Shown one piece after another: positions 1-7,467 of a stretch of DNA of 64,000 nt. The position numbers and the translations under genes are program-made. Location: contig NZ_QXEC01000011.1 in assembly GCF_003583405.1 (NCBI RefSeq), positions 62,001 through 126,000 of the forward strand. Direction: 5' to 3'. Numbering within the stretch: the first letter of the stretch is position 1; every line of letters begins with the position of its first letter. The notes below the pieces were generated by a model. The model had not been told where the DNA came from and searched no databases. It worked only from the letters and a program-made list of their open reading frames with translations. The DNA is from Micromonospora radicis (GTDB lineage: Bacteria; Actinomycetota; Actinomycetes; Mycobacteriales; Micromonosporaceae).

Positions 1-216
1 TTTTACCTCGATTACACAATGTCCTACTTCAACGTCAAGTCGTCGACGGGTGCCGTCTCCAGTCGGGACCTCTAGACGGGCGACTTGGCTAGGATCTAGC
101 GCCAGCTCTCCTGACGTTAAAAGAAGGTAGATGTCCGCTTGCAAGTCCGCCTCGGTGCGGATCATGGTCCTCGAAGCCAACCGAGCGACAGCATCATTGA
201 CGGCGACTGACGGCAC
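1..216 (-). CDS. PD-(D/E)XK nuclease of restriction-modification type, N-terminal fragment cut by window edge
   Basis: This 72-codon open frame runs off the left edge, so only the N-terminus is visible. The GTG start at 214-216 has an excellent ribosome site (AAGGGGAGG) about 8 bases upstream. The peptide has a TEADLQADIYLLL segment and then RRRLDVEVGHCVIEVK. The D...E-V-K pattern is the catalytic core of PD-(D/E)XK nucleases as seen at the N-terminus of type I/IIG-like restriction-methylation proteins. It probably cuts or recognises DNA as part of a defence system, but the rest of the protein, including any methylase domain, lies outside the window. Codon use differs from all neighbours (TTA, CTA, GTA, CGT, ACT are common), which points to acquired DNA. 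The family call is made from the motif only. Confidence 0.6.
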   Translation of the reverse strand, partial: MPSVAVNDAVARLASRTMIRTEADLQADIYLLLTSGELALDPSQVARLEVPTGDGTRRRLDVEVGHCVIEVK

Positions 217-762
217 GCTATGCCCTCCCCTTGTGTATCCGGATGCAGCCTACGCTGGCCGACAGACATCGGGAGTCTGACGCCCCGTTGGTTGGTGTTC
301 ACGTCACTTGTCCATGTCGGAATCTCGAAGTCACTGCCGATTTGCTCTGTTCTGGATCAAGGCACCGCGCTCCGCGCGGTGCGGGACGGGAAGCCCGGCC
401 GGCGGTCAGCCACCGAGAACCGCCGGGACACCGCCCCCCAGCACATCAGGAGCCAGCCCAGCGAGGCCGTGGCGGAAGCCGACAGCTCGACCCGGTCGCG
501 TGGTCGGGGCTTCCGGCTGCCGCGCCAGTCCAACCCCGGGACTGGCTTGCCGCCGTGTCACCGGCTCTCGGCATCAGATCCAACGCCAGGAGGCGCCCGA
601 CCAACTCCCCACCGTCGCCCACGTCGACGAGGACCAGGCCGTCACCGAGTCCACCAGACCGCCGCCGCACGAGATCAACTGATGCGCTCCTGGGCCGTCG
701 ACGGGCCGTCAAACGCCGCCCAATGTTGACCATGAACGACCATCGACACCCCAACATAGAGT
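217..762. other. 546-bp stretch without a convincing gene
   Basis: This stretch lies between the divergent nuclease fragment and rnpB. Several overlapping open frames exist on both strands, but their products are Arg/Pro-rich, lack recognisable motifs and have no consistent third-position GC bias, so none is called. It should contain the promoter of the nuclease gene. It may also hold the junction between the acquired segment and the chromosomal backbone. No tRNA or attachment-site repeat was seen. Confidence 0.5.
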
Positions 763-794
763 CAGCTCAGAGCCTTGATCGTGGCCCTGAGCTG
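763..794 (-). terminator. Hairpin directly after rnpB
   Basis: CAGCTCAG (763-770) pairs perfectly with CTGAGCTG (787-794), and three more pairs follow after one mismatch. It directly abuts the 3' end of the RNase P RNA on the minus strand. No T-run follows, as is usual in high-GC actinobacteria. A terminator or a 3'-processing structure is the likely role. Confidence 0.45.
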
Positions 795-1228
795 GTGGGC
801 GACGGACGAGTCGACCTGTACGCCGGATTCTGTGCGCGGTGCGTACCTCGGGAGGTTCGCACCGGCGGCGGCCATCCATCTCGGCCTACCGTCGCCGGCA
901 GGCTCCTGCGGCCTACCCGCAGACATCGGGCGGGCCACCCTCAAGCGTCTGCGCAGGCCGTCATCATGCGGTGACGGCCCTACTTGGCCTTGCTCCGGGT
1001 GGGGTTTACCGAGCCACCCCGGTCACCCGGGGTGCTGGTGGGCTCTTACTCCACCGTTTCACCCTTACCGTCCCCGGTGGGGCCGGCGGTCTGTTTTCTG
1101 TGGCACTGTCCCGCGGGTCGCCCCGGGTTGCCGTTAGCAACCACCCTGCCCTGTGGAGTCCGGACGTTCCTCGGCGGCGGGCTGCTGCCCGTCGACGCGA
1201 CCGCCCGGTCGACTCGTCCGTCGCGCAC
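795..1228 (-). ncRNA. rnpB: RNase P RNA (catalytic RNA of tRNA 5' maturation)
   Basis: This is the bacterial type A RNase P RNA, which cleaves the 5' leaders of pre-tRNAs together with protein RnpA. On the minus strand the conserved 5' segment GAGGAACGTCCGGACTCCAC and the downstream run GTTGCTAACGGCAACCC are present. The 3' signature ACAGAATCCGGCGTACAGG lies near position 820. The ends (GTGCGCGACGGACGAG... and ...CTCGTCCGTCGCCCAC) form a helix P1 of about 22 pairs with one mismatch, and this defines the boundaries. Predicted ORFs on the opposite strand here are the well-known spurious reading of rnpB. Ends are accurate to a few bases. Confidence 0.95.
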
Positions 1229-1230
1229 TC

Positions 1231-1236
1231 ATCCTA
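1231..1236 (-). promoter_or_regulatory. Likely -10 box of rnpB
   Basis: TAGGAT on the minus strand lies 6-7 bases before the inferred first nucleotide of rnpB. This matches the TANNNT consensus of housekeeping actinobacterial promoters. No convincing -35 element was found. Confidence 0.4.
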
Positions 1237-1280
1237 ACGACACGGCTTCTGCCTCTATTGCCATGCCCACGCGGACTTCA

Positions 1281-1352
1281 TCGATCATGGACTTCCGGTC
1301 GCCACAAAGAGGGATGAAGGGCGCATAACGGCGACCAGAACTCCATGATCGA
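1281..1352. repeat. Intergenic inverted repeat, GATCATGGA type
   Basis: A 23-base arm at 1281-1303 (TCGATCATGGACTTCCGGTC and three more bases) pairs with 1330-1352 at 21 of 23 positions, with a 26-base loop. It lies between the 3' end of the RNase H/phosphatase gene and the rnpB promoter. It could serve as a terminator for upstream transcription. It resembles the other GATC-containing intergenic palindromes in this window (46769-46838 and 58590-58666). Confidence 0.7.
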
Positions 1353-1399
1353 CGGCACGGCGGCGGAGCAGGCGTGGGCAGGGCGGCGGGGAAGGGTGG

Positions 1400-2608
1400 C
1401 TAGAGGTGGGTCAGGTGGGCGGTTTCGTTGATGGAGCGGACGGCTATGCCACCGTCGGGCCAGCGGTCGAGCAGTGAGATGCCGGCCGCGTCGAGGTAGA
1501 GGCGGTGCAGGAAGGTGTCGGGGGCGGCGAGGGCGTCACGCAGCATCAGCTTGATCGGTGAGACGTGCGAGACGAGCACGACGGTCTGGCCGGGGTACGC
1601 CTCCAGTAGCCGCTCGACCACCCGCGTACAGCGGTCGGCGACCTCGGTGAACGACTCGCCGTCGGGTGGGGCGACCCGGGTGGAGGCGAGCCAGGCGTCG
1701 AGTTCACCGGCCCATTGTTCGCGTACCTCGGCGAAGGTACGGCCCTCCCAGGCGCCGAAGTCGCACTCGATCAGGTCGTCGTCGCGGCGTACCGGCAGGT
1801 CACCGATGGCGGCGGCGATGGCCTCGGCGGTCGCCGTACAGCGGGACAACGGTGAGCTGACGACGGCGGCGGCCTCGGGGGCGAGCGCGGCGACCCGGGC
1901 GGCGGTGGCCCGGACCTGGGCCTGCCCCTTCGCCGACAGGGCGATGTCGCCGCGGCCGGAGTAGCGGCCCTGCTCGGTGTACTCGGTCTCGCCGTGCCGG
2001 ACGAGGATCAGCCGGGTGGCGGTGAAGGTGGGCCGGGGCTCCCAGGAGACCGGGGCGCTGCTCAGGTCGGCGCCGGGGGTCTCAGTACGGGCAACGACCT
2101 GCTTCGCGCCGCCACCGGCGGCTTGCGGGCCACCCAGTTCGCGCGGGGGCTCGACCATCCGCGGCGGCTCGACGGTGGGGGTGGCGACGCCGGCGGCCGC
2201 GGCGGCGTCCATCGCGGCGTTGGCGAGGGCGTCGGCGTGGGTGTTGCGCTCGCGGGGGATCCAGTTGAACCGGACGACGCCGAACCGACCGACCAGTTGG
2301 GCCGCCTGGGCGGCGAGCGGGCGCAGGCCCGGGTGCTTGATCTGCCAACGGCCGCTCATCTGCTCGACCACCAGCTTGGAGTCCATCCGGACCTCGACCT
2401 CGGTGGCACCCAGTTCGGCGGCGGCGGACAGGCCGGCGATCAGGCCCTGGTACTCGGCCACGTTGTTGGTCGCGGTGCCGATTGCCGCGCTGCGTTCGGC
2501 CAGTACCGCACCGGTCTCCGGGTCGCGGACCACCGCGCCGTACCCGGCGGGGCCCGGGTTGCCCCGGGAGCCCCCGTCGGCCTCGATCAGGACGGTACGC
2601 GGTGCCAC
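1400..2608 (-). CDS. Bifunctional RNase H / histidine phosphatase
   Basis: This two-domain protein of 402 residues matches the actinobacterial Rv2228c type. The N-terminal RNase HI domain (about 1-135) degrades the RNA strand of RNA/DNA hybrids. All four acidic catalytic positions are visible: EADGGSRGNPG, NNVAEYQGL, VRMDSKLVV and HADALAN. An Ala/Pro linker leads to a C-terminal histidine phosphatase domain (about 195-402) with LVRHGETEYTEQGRYSGRGD and VSHVSPIKLML. This domain is of the CobC/alpha-ribazole phosphatase type. The GTG start lies 2 bases after the stop of the zinc-ribbon gene, so the two are co-transcribed. In vivo substrates of the phosphatase half are uncertain. Confidence 0.93.
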   Translation of the reverse strand: MAPRTVLIEADGGSRGNPGPAGYGAVVRDPETGAVLAERSAAIGTATNNVAEYQGLIAGLSAAAELGATEVEVRMDSKLVVEQMSGRWQIKHPGLRPLAAQAAQLVGRFGVVRFNWIPRERNTHADALANAAMDAAAAAGVATPTVEPPRMVEPPRELGGPQAAGGGAKQVVARTETPGADLSSAPVSWEPRPTFTATRLILVRHGETEYTEQGRYSGRGDIALSAKGQAQVRATAARVAALAPEAAAVVSSPLSRCTATAEAIAAAIGDLPVRRDDDLIECDFGAWEGRTFAEVREQWAGELDAWLASTRVAPPDGESFTEVADRCTRVVERLLEAYPGQTVVLVSHVSPIKLMLRDALAAPDTFLHRLYLDAAGISLLDRWPDGGIAVRSINETAHLTHL

Positions 2609-2610
2609 GG

Positions 2611-3348
2611 CTACAGCCCGGACTCGTTGGTGCGGACCATGATGCGGCGGCAGTCCTCGCAGCGGACCACCTCGTCGGCGTCGGCCTTACGGATCCGGGC
2701 CAGGTCGGCGCCGGAGAGTTCCAGCCGGCAGCCGCCGCAGCGGCCGGCGGTGAGCAGGGCCGCGCCGAGCCCGGTGTCGGTGCGGATCCGGTCGTAGAGC
2801 TGCACCAGGTCGGCGGGGAGGTCGTTGGCGAGCGGCTGGCGTGCCGACCGCTTGAACTCCTCCTCGCGGCCGATCTCGGCGAGGCTGTCGTCGCGGCGCT
2901 GCTCGGTGACGGCCCGCCGCTCGCGGGCCTCGGCGAGCCGCTGTTCCACCCCGTCCAGCACCGACTGGGCGGTCTCCCGCTGTTCCATCAACTCCAGCTC
3001 GGCGTCCTCCAGGTCGCTCTGCCGGCGGTTGAGCGAGACCAGTTCGTGTTGCAGTGCCTCCAGTTCGCGGGCCGGGCCGGTGCCGGCGGCCAACCGGTCC
3101 TCGTTCTTGGTCTTGCGTGCCCGGACCTGGTCGACGTCCTTCTCCAGCCGGGCGATGTCCCGGTCCAGGTCGTCGACGGCCACCTGGGCCCGGACCCGCT
3201 CGTCCTCGAGGGCGGACAGTTCCCGGGCGAGGGATTCCAGCTCGGCGCGCTCCGGCAGGGACCGGCGGCGGTGGGCCAGCTGGGCGAGGGCGGTGTCGAT
3301 CGCCTGGAGGTCGAGCAGGCGGCGCTGGACCTTGGGGTCAGCCTTCAC
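2611..3348 (-). CDS. Coiled-coil zinc-ribbon protein (DUF164/Rv2229c type)
   Basis: The protein has 245 residues. About 170 residues of heptad-rich coiled coil (LLDLQAIDTALAQLAHRRRS onward) are followed by a C-terminal C4 zinc ribbon (CGGCRLE ... CEDCRRIM). Zinc is held by the two CxxC pairs. The family sits between nif3-like and RNase H genes across actinobacteria, and its role is not firmly known. It probably acts as a nucleic-acid- or protein-binding adaptor. The start chosen is GTG at 3346-3348, because it overlaps the Nif3 stop codon as GTGA. A longer in-frame start at 3429 would sit inside Nif3 and is unlikely. Confidence 0.88.
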   Translation of the reverse strand: MKADPKVQRRLLDLQAIDTALAQLAHRRRSLPERAELESLARELSALEDERVRAQVAVDDLDRDIARLEKDVDQVRARKTKNEDRLAAGTGPARELEALQHELVSLNRRQSDLEDAELELMEQRETAQSVLDGVEQRLAEARERRAVTEQRRDDSLAEIGREEEFKRSARQPLANDLPADLVQLYDRIRTDTGLGAALLTAGRCGGCRLELSGADLARIRKADADEVVRCEDCRRIMVRTNESGL

Positions 3349-4241
3349 GGTCGGGGCTCCTTGTCGTCCGCTACGGGTTCGTCCACGGCGGGATCGCCCG
3401 CTGCGGGTGAGGCGGCGTGCACGGTCCACGGATCGGTGTCCAGGTCGGACACCAGTGCCTCGACGCCGGGCGCGGACCGCAGCAGCTCGGCCAGGTCGTC
3501 CAGCCAGGGTCGCTCGGTGGCCCAGTGGGTGGCGTCGAGCAGCGCCGGGCCGCCGGTGGCGAGGTGTTCGCCGGCCGCGTGGTGGCGCAGGTCGGAGGTG
3601 AGGTACGCGTCGACTCCGGCGGCGGTGGCGTCGGCCAGGAAACTGTCCCCCGCCCCGCCGCAGACGGCGAGGGTACGCACGGTGCGCTGCGGGTCACCGG
3701 CAGCGCGTACCCCGATCGTGGTGGCCGGAAGCGCGGCGGCGGCGTGCCGGGCCAGTTCGGTGAGGGTCATCGGCTGCGGCAGCCGGCCGACGCGGCCCGC
3801 GCCCCGGCCGGCACCGGCGGCGGGGGTGCCCGGTCGGGAGGGTTGCAGGGGGCGCAGGTCGGTGAGCCCGAGGCGGCCGGCGAGGGCGTCGGAGACGCCC
3901 GGGCTGGCCACGTCGGCGTTGGTGTGCGCGACGTACAGGGCGATGTCGGCCTTGATCAGCTGATGGATGATCCGCCCTTTGTACGTGGTGGGCGCCACCG
4001 AGGAGACGCCCCGCAGCAGCAACGGATGGTGAGCAATGATCATGTCGACGTCGGCGGTCAGCGCCTCGGCGACCGTTTCGGGGACCACGTCGACGACGCA
4101 GAGAACCCGGCGTACGGGGACGCACGGCTCACCGAGCACCAGGCCGACCCGGTCCCACTCCTCGGCCCACGTCGGTGGGTAGTGCCGCTCCAGCTCGGCC
4201 ACCACGTCGGCGACGGTCGGCACGGCTGCAGTTGTGCTCAC
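3345..4241 (-). CDS. Nif3-like dinuclear metal centre protein
   Basis: This 298-residue protein belongs to the Nif3/DUF34 family, often mislabelled GTP cyclohydrolase I type 2. The family binds two metal ions. Visible ligand motifs are IIAHHPLLLRG and YVAHTNAD near the N-terminal third and a late HWATERPW segment. The molecular function is unresolved. It is the first gene of a three-gene operon with the zinc-ribbon and RNase H/phosphatase proteins, an order conserved in mycobacteria. The GTG start has no strong ribosome site, but TAAGCT lies 8 bases upstream, so the message may be leaderless. Confidence 0.9.
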   Translation of the reverse strand: MSTTAAVPTVADVVAELERHYPPTWAEEWDRVGLVLGEPCVPVRRVLCVVDVVPETVAEALTADVDMIIAHHPLLLRGVSSVAPTTYKGRIIHQLIKADIALYVAHTNADVASPGVSDALAGRLGLTDLRPLQPSRPGTPAAGAGRGAGRVGRLPQPMTLTELARHAAAALPATTIGVRAAGDPQRTVRTLAVCGGAGDSFLADATAAGVDAYLTSDLRHHAAGEHLATGGPALLDATHWATERPWLDDLAELLRSAPGVEALVSDLDTDPWTVHAASPAAGDPAVDEPVADDKEPRP

Positions 4242-4381
4242 GGCGGGCCAGCTTACCGGCGTCGGCCGCGTCGCGGGACGTCACCCGGCCGACAGGGCGG
4301 CGTCAGCTGGGCGTCGGTGGGAACGGTGCCCGGGCCGCGGCGACCGCCACGGCCCGGGGCGAGAGGTTCCGGCGACGCTGC

Positions 4382-4430
4382 CTTCACCCCGGTCCGGCAG
4401 AGCTGCCTCACCCCGTCCGGCAGAGCTGGT
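4382..4430. repeat. Short tandem duplication across a stop codon
   Basis: TCCGGCAGAGCTG and its flanking CACCCC occur twice in a row, about 24 bases apart. One copy encodes the last residues of the flavoprotein (minus strand) and the other lies just downstream. It appears to be a replication-slippage duplication. Confidence 0.6.
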
Positions 4431-4980
4431 CGCGCAGCGCGGTCAGCGGCAGCGCCCAGGGGAAGGCGTGCTGGTGTCGCTCCCCGGTGCCGGGCGGATG
4501 CAGTGGGAAGACGTCGTCACCGAAGAGCACGTGTACTCCCCACTCGGCCAACCTGGCGATGCCCGCCCGGAAGGCGGGGTGGGCGGCCATCGCGGCGTTT
4601 GTGTACGGCACGGCGACCAGTGGTACGCCCCTGCCCTGCGCCTCGATCAACAGCCCGAGGGCGAGGGTGTCGGTGATCCCGGCCGCCCACTTGTTGACCG
4701 TGTTGACGGTTGCCGGGCAGACGACGATGGCGTCGGCGGACGGCAGCACGTCCGGGTCACCCGGGTTCTTGTAGTGCGTACGCACCGGGTACCCGGTCTG
4801 CCGGGCCAACTTGGTGCGGTCGACGAACTTGGCGCCGTCCGGCGTGGTGATCACGCAGACGTCCCAGCCGTCCTGTTGGGCCAGCTCCACGAGCCGGCCG
4901 ACGTCTCGGGCCAGCGGCGAACCGCAGGCGATGATGTACAGCACCTCACGGTGCCCGTCCTGGCGGTGCGAACCGGTCAT
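4408..4980 (-). CDS. Flavoprotein-fold protein (Dfp/PPC-decarboxylase-like)
   Basis: The protein has 190 residues and one flavoprotein domain (YIIACGSPLARDVGRLVELA, then ADAIVVCPATVNTVNKWAAG, then VPYTNAAMAAHPAF). These are the FMN-contact regions of the phosphopantothenoylcysteine-decarboxylase-like flavoproteins. The gene lacks the synthetase domain of Dfp, so it is not expected to be the housekeeping CoA enzyme. It lies 16 bases after the XRE/TPR regulator and is almost certainly co-transcribed with it. Substrate and role are unknown. Confidence 0.8.
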   Translation of the reverse strand: MTGSHRQDGHREVLYIIACGSPLARDVGRLVELAQQDGWDVCVITTPDGAKFVDRTKLARQTGYPVRTHYKNPGDPDVLPSADAIVVCPATVNTVNKWAAGITDTLALGLLIEAQGRGVPLVAVPYTNAAMAAHPAFRAGIARLAEWGVHVLFGDDVFPLHPPGTGERHQHAFPWALPLTALRDQLCRTG

Positions 4981-4996
4981 CAGACCGGCCCCGAAG

Positions 4997-6226
4997 TCAT
5001 ACTCCTACTCCCATGTGCTCAGCCAACTCTGCGATCAGCGAAGGCGGCGCACCACGTGTGCGACGTAGGACGTCCGACATCACCACGTGGGCGATCGGCC
5101 GGCAGCGGATCTCGGACGGGGCGAGCCGGTCGCCGCGCAGCAGCATCTCACCGGCGTTGGCCACGTCGCCGATCTGGGTGTATCCCCGGGCCAGGTCGAG
5201 CAGGTGGTGTGCCCGGCGCTCGGGCAGCAGCGCGTCGAAGTGCCCGTTCTGGAGTTTCTGCTGGTGCACCTCGACGGCACGCCCGCCGTCGCCCAGCTCG
5301 ACGGCCGCGGCGGCCCGGTGCAGCTGGACGTTGGTGGGCCCGAACGAGGTCCAGTAGTGGTTCAGGTCGGCGCCGAGTTCGTCCGCCGCCGCCTGGGCGC
5401 CGTTGAGCAGGTCCTCGACCGTGGCGGTGTCGCCGATCCGGGAGGCGGCCATGGCACCCTGCAACAGCAGCATGCCGTAGACCGAGATCCGCTCGGGGCG
5501 GGTGTCGTTGCGGCCGCCGGGGGCGAGCCGGTTGGCGATGGTGACGTTCAGTTCCAGCGCCGGGCGGGCCCGGCCCATCGCGACCAGGGCGTTGCAGACC
5601 CGGGTGGTGGCGACGCCGGCGAGCAGCGGGTCGTTGGCGCGTTGGGCGACCGCGATGGAGCGGTCGGCGGCCAGCCAGGCCAGTTCGCACTCGCCCAGCT
5701 TGCGCAGCACCGAGGAGGCGATCTGGTAGACCTGCCCGAGCAGATGGGCGGCGCGTTCGGCCTGGTCGCCGTCGTACGCGGCGTCGGCGGCCTGGGCGTC
5801 GCGCAGCAACTTGGGCAGGGCGCGGGTGAGCATGCCGTAGCGGCCGTACTGGTAGGTCAGCCAGGCGTGGGTGACGGCCTTGCTCATGTCCGCCAGCGGC
5901 GGTGGGCACGGTGCCGCGTCGAAGTACGCGCTGATCGAGTCGTACCGCTCCAGGGCGGCTCGGATCTCCTCGACCTCGAACTGGTCGATGCAGTTGAGGG
6001 TGTCGGTGCGCCGCTCCGGATCCTTGCCGAGCAGCAGTTGCACGTCCATCTGGAGGATGTCGGCGATCTCGTAGAGCACGGAGAACTTGTCCAGTCGGCG
6101 CACGCCGCGCTCGACCTTGTCGACCCAGCTCTTGGACTTGCCCAACCGGTCGGCGAAGACCTGCTGCGACATCTTGCGTCGCCCGCGCCAGTACGCCACC
6201 CGCCGCCCGATGGGTAGTTCGTCCAT
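4997..6226 (-). CDS. XRE-family regulator with TPR-like C-terminal region
   Basis: The protein has 409 residues. Residues 8-65 form an XRE helix-turn-helix (RKMSQQVFADRLGKSKSWVD, then a recognition region with VERGVRRLDKF). The remainder is an all-helical Ala/Leu-rich array resembling tetratricopeptide repeats, as in many actinobacterial single-component sensors of peptides or small molecules. It is transcribed ahead of the flavoprotein and diverges from the primase-like gene across a 237-bp region with a TGCAACTTGCA palindrome. That palindrome is a plausible autoregulatory site. Confidence 0.85.
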   Translation of the reverse strand: MDELPIGRRVAYWRGRRKMSQQVFADRLGKSKSWVDKVERGVRRLDKFSVLYEIADILQMDVQLLLGKDPERRTDTLNCIDQFEVEEIRAALERYDSISAYFDAAPCPPPLADMSKAVTHAWLTYQYGRYGMLTRALPKLLRDAQAADAAYDGDQAERAAHLLGQVYQIASSVLRKLGECELAWLAADRSIAVAQRANDPLLAGVATTRVCNALVAMGRARPALELNVTIANRLAPGGRNDTRPERISVYGMLLLQGAMAASRIGDTATVEDLLNGAQAAADELGADLNHYWTSFGPTNVQLHRAAAAVELGDGGRAVEVHQQKLQNGHFDALLPERRAHHLLDLARGYTQIGDVANAGEMLLRGDRLAPSEIRCRPIAHVVMSDVLRRTRGAPPSLIAELAEHMGVGV

Positions 6227-6472
6227 TCCCCAGTCCTCCCCTTGCTGGAGCCCTGGCCGGGGGCCGGGGGCCGTTCCGCGGGCGCGACGGTCCGTCCGTA
6301 TCTCAGGTTTCCGCTGGTCGCACTGGTTGTGCGTCAGCCGTACGGCCAGTCCTCATAGCTTTCGTGCAACTTGCATCAGCCACTTTGTCAGAAGAACGAT
6401 CGCGGGCCAGCACAGTGACGGTGTTCGACATGAAAGCCGTACCGGTCGGTCCGGCGAGGGGAGATGGCACCA
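6227..6472. promoter_or_regulatory. Divergent promoter region with palindrome TGCAACTTGCA
   Basis: The region lies between the XRE/TPR gene and the primase-like gene. A perfect 5-1-5 palindrome TGCAACTTGCA spans 6365-6375 in a locally AT-richer stretch (6340-6420). This is where both promoters would be expected. An operator role for the adjacent XRE protein is inference. Confidence 0.35.
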
Positions 6473-7144
6473 ATGTGGGGGAACGTCGGACCGCGCGTGG
6501 CACAACTGTCGCCGTTGGAACGGGTACGGCTGCGCCGGGTCGCGGTGCGGTACGCGATGCACGGCTGGGAGGTGACCCCCGGCGCCTGCCTGGCGCGTAG
6601 CCGCTTCGTCTGCGGCCGAGCCGGTTGCCCGACCATCGGCTGCCACCCCGCCCTGGAGGACTGGGAGCACGCCGCCAGCGCCGACCCGGCCCGGGTGGCG
6701 ACCTGGTGGCGGTCCCGGCCACACGGCGTACTGCTGCCCACCGGGCGCTCCTTCGACGTGCTGGAGGTCCCCGCCGACCTGGGCCGCCGGGTGCTCGACG
6801 CGGTCGGGGCCCATCCCGCCGGTCCGGGCGTACGCGGCCCGGTGCTGGTCACCCCGACCGGGCGCTGGATGTTCCTGGTCCGGCCCGGCGACCCGCTGCG
6901 TCCCGAGCTGGAACACTGTTTCCAGGTGGTCCGGCACGGCCCCGGTTCGTGGATCCCGGCGCCGCCCACCCGCCTGCCCGAGGGGCCGGTCCGCTGGGCG
7001 GTCGCGCCGGAGCAGGCCCGCTGGCAGCTTCCGGACGCGTACCTCGTGCAGAACACGCTTATCGACGCGCTGCGCGCCACCGGGATCACGCTGACCCCCG
7101 CCCTGGTGCCCGGCCACCTGCCGCTGCCCCGTCGGGGCAGATGA
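6473..7144 (+). CDS. Bifunctional primase/polymerase-like domain protein, possibly inactive
   Basis: The protein has 223 residues from the ATG at 6473. This start is preferred because the purine-rich GAGGGGAG lies about 11 bases before it. The in-frame ATG at 6464 directly abuts that ribosome site. The pattern resembles the N-terminal prim-pol domain found in streptomycete proteins: a Cys-rich entry (CGRAGCPTIGCHPALEDWE), then WWRSRPHGVLLPTGRSFDVL, then a late GPGSWIPAPPTRLPEGPV. The catalytic Asp-x-Asp is not evident; the position reads DVLEVP. No helicase domain follows. It may be a degenerate nucleotide-binding relative. It diverges from the XRE/flavoprotein operon. Confidence 0.6.
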   Translation: MWGNVGPRVAQLSPLERVRLRRVAVRYAMHGWEVTPGACLARSRFVCGRAGCPTIGCHPALEDWEHAASADPARVATWWRSRPHGVLLPTGRSFDVLEVPADLGRRVLDAVGAHPAGPGVRGPVLVTPTGRWMFLVRPGDPLRPELEHCFQVVRHGPGSWIPAPPTRLPEGPVRWAVAPEQARWQLPDAYLVQNTLIDALRATGITLTPALVPGHLPLPRRGR

Positions 7145-7265
7145 GCCCGCCGGTGCCCGCCGACGGTGCCCGGCGCGACGCCTGATGGGGATCGGACAGC
7201 GACGCCGGACGGCAGGCGCTCGTTGCACACCATGACGGCGCGTCCGCGCCGGGAGCGGGGGTCCG

Positions 7266-7433
7266 ATGTCCACCGACGACACCACCTACCATCCGAACGG
7301 CGCCGAGCCGCCGCGGCGCCAGCGGCCCGGCCGCCGGTGGGCCGCCACCCGGCCGCCGGGCGCCCGGCCCGGCCGACCCCGACCGCTCGGTTCGCGGCCG
7401 GCGATCAACCACCGGCCGACGCGCTGGCCCTGA
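7266..7433 (+). CDS. Possible 55-residue basic protein
   Basis: ATG at 7266 opens a frame of 55 codons (MSTDDTTYHPNGAEPPRRQR...) ending in TGA at 7433. GGAG lies about 10 bases upstream. The product is Arg/Pro-rich, with no recognised domain. It lies in the 322-bp gap between the primase-like gene and apbE. The composition could equally arise by chance in GC-rich DNA. Confidence 0.25.
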   Translation: MSTDDTTYHPNGAEPPRRQRPGRRWAATRPPGARPGRPRPLGSRPAINHRPTRWP

Positions 7434-7467
7434 CCGGGTTCGAACACCGGCGGCGGTCGGCATCGGC

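Noticed and set aside
231..974. 247-codon plus-strand frame
   Set aside because: The product is Arg/Pro-rich, has no motif, overlaps rnpB and lacks GC3 bias.
984..1328. Open frame on the plus strand across the RNase P RNA gene
   Set aside because: It is the familiar antisense reading of rnpB. The RNA signatures and P1 helix on the minus strand explain the sequence.
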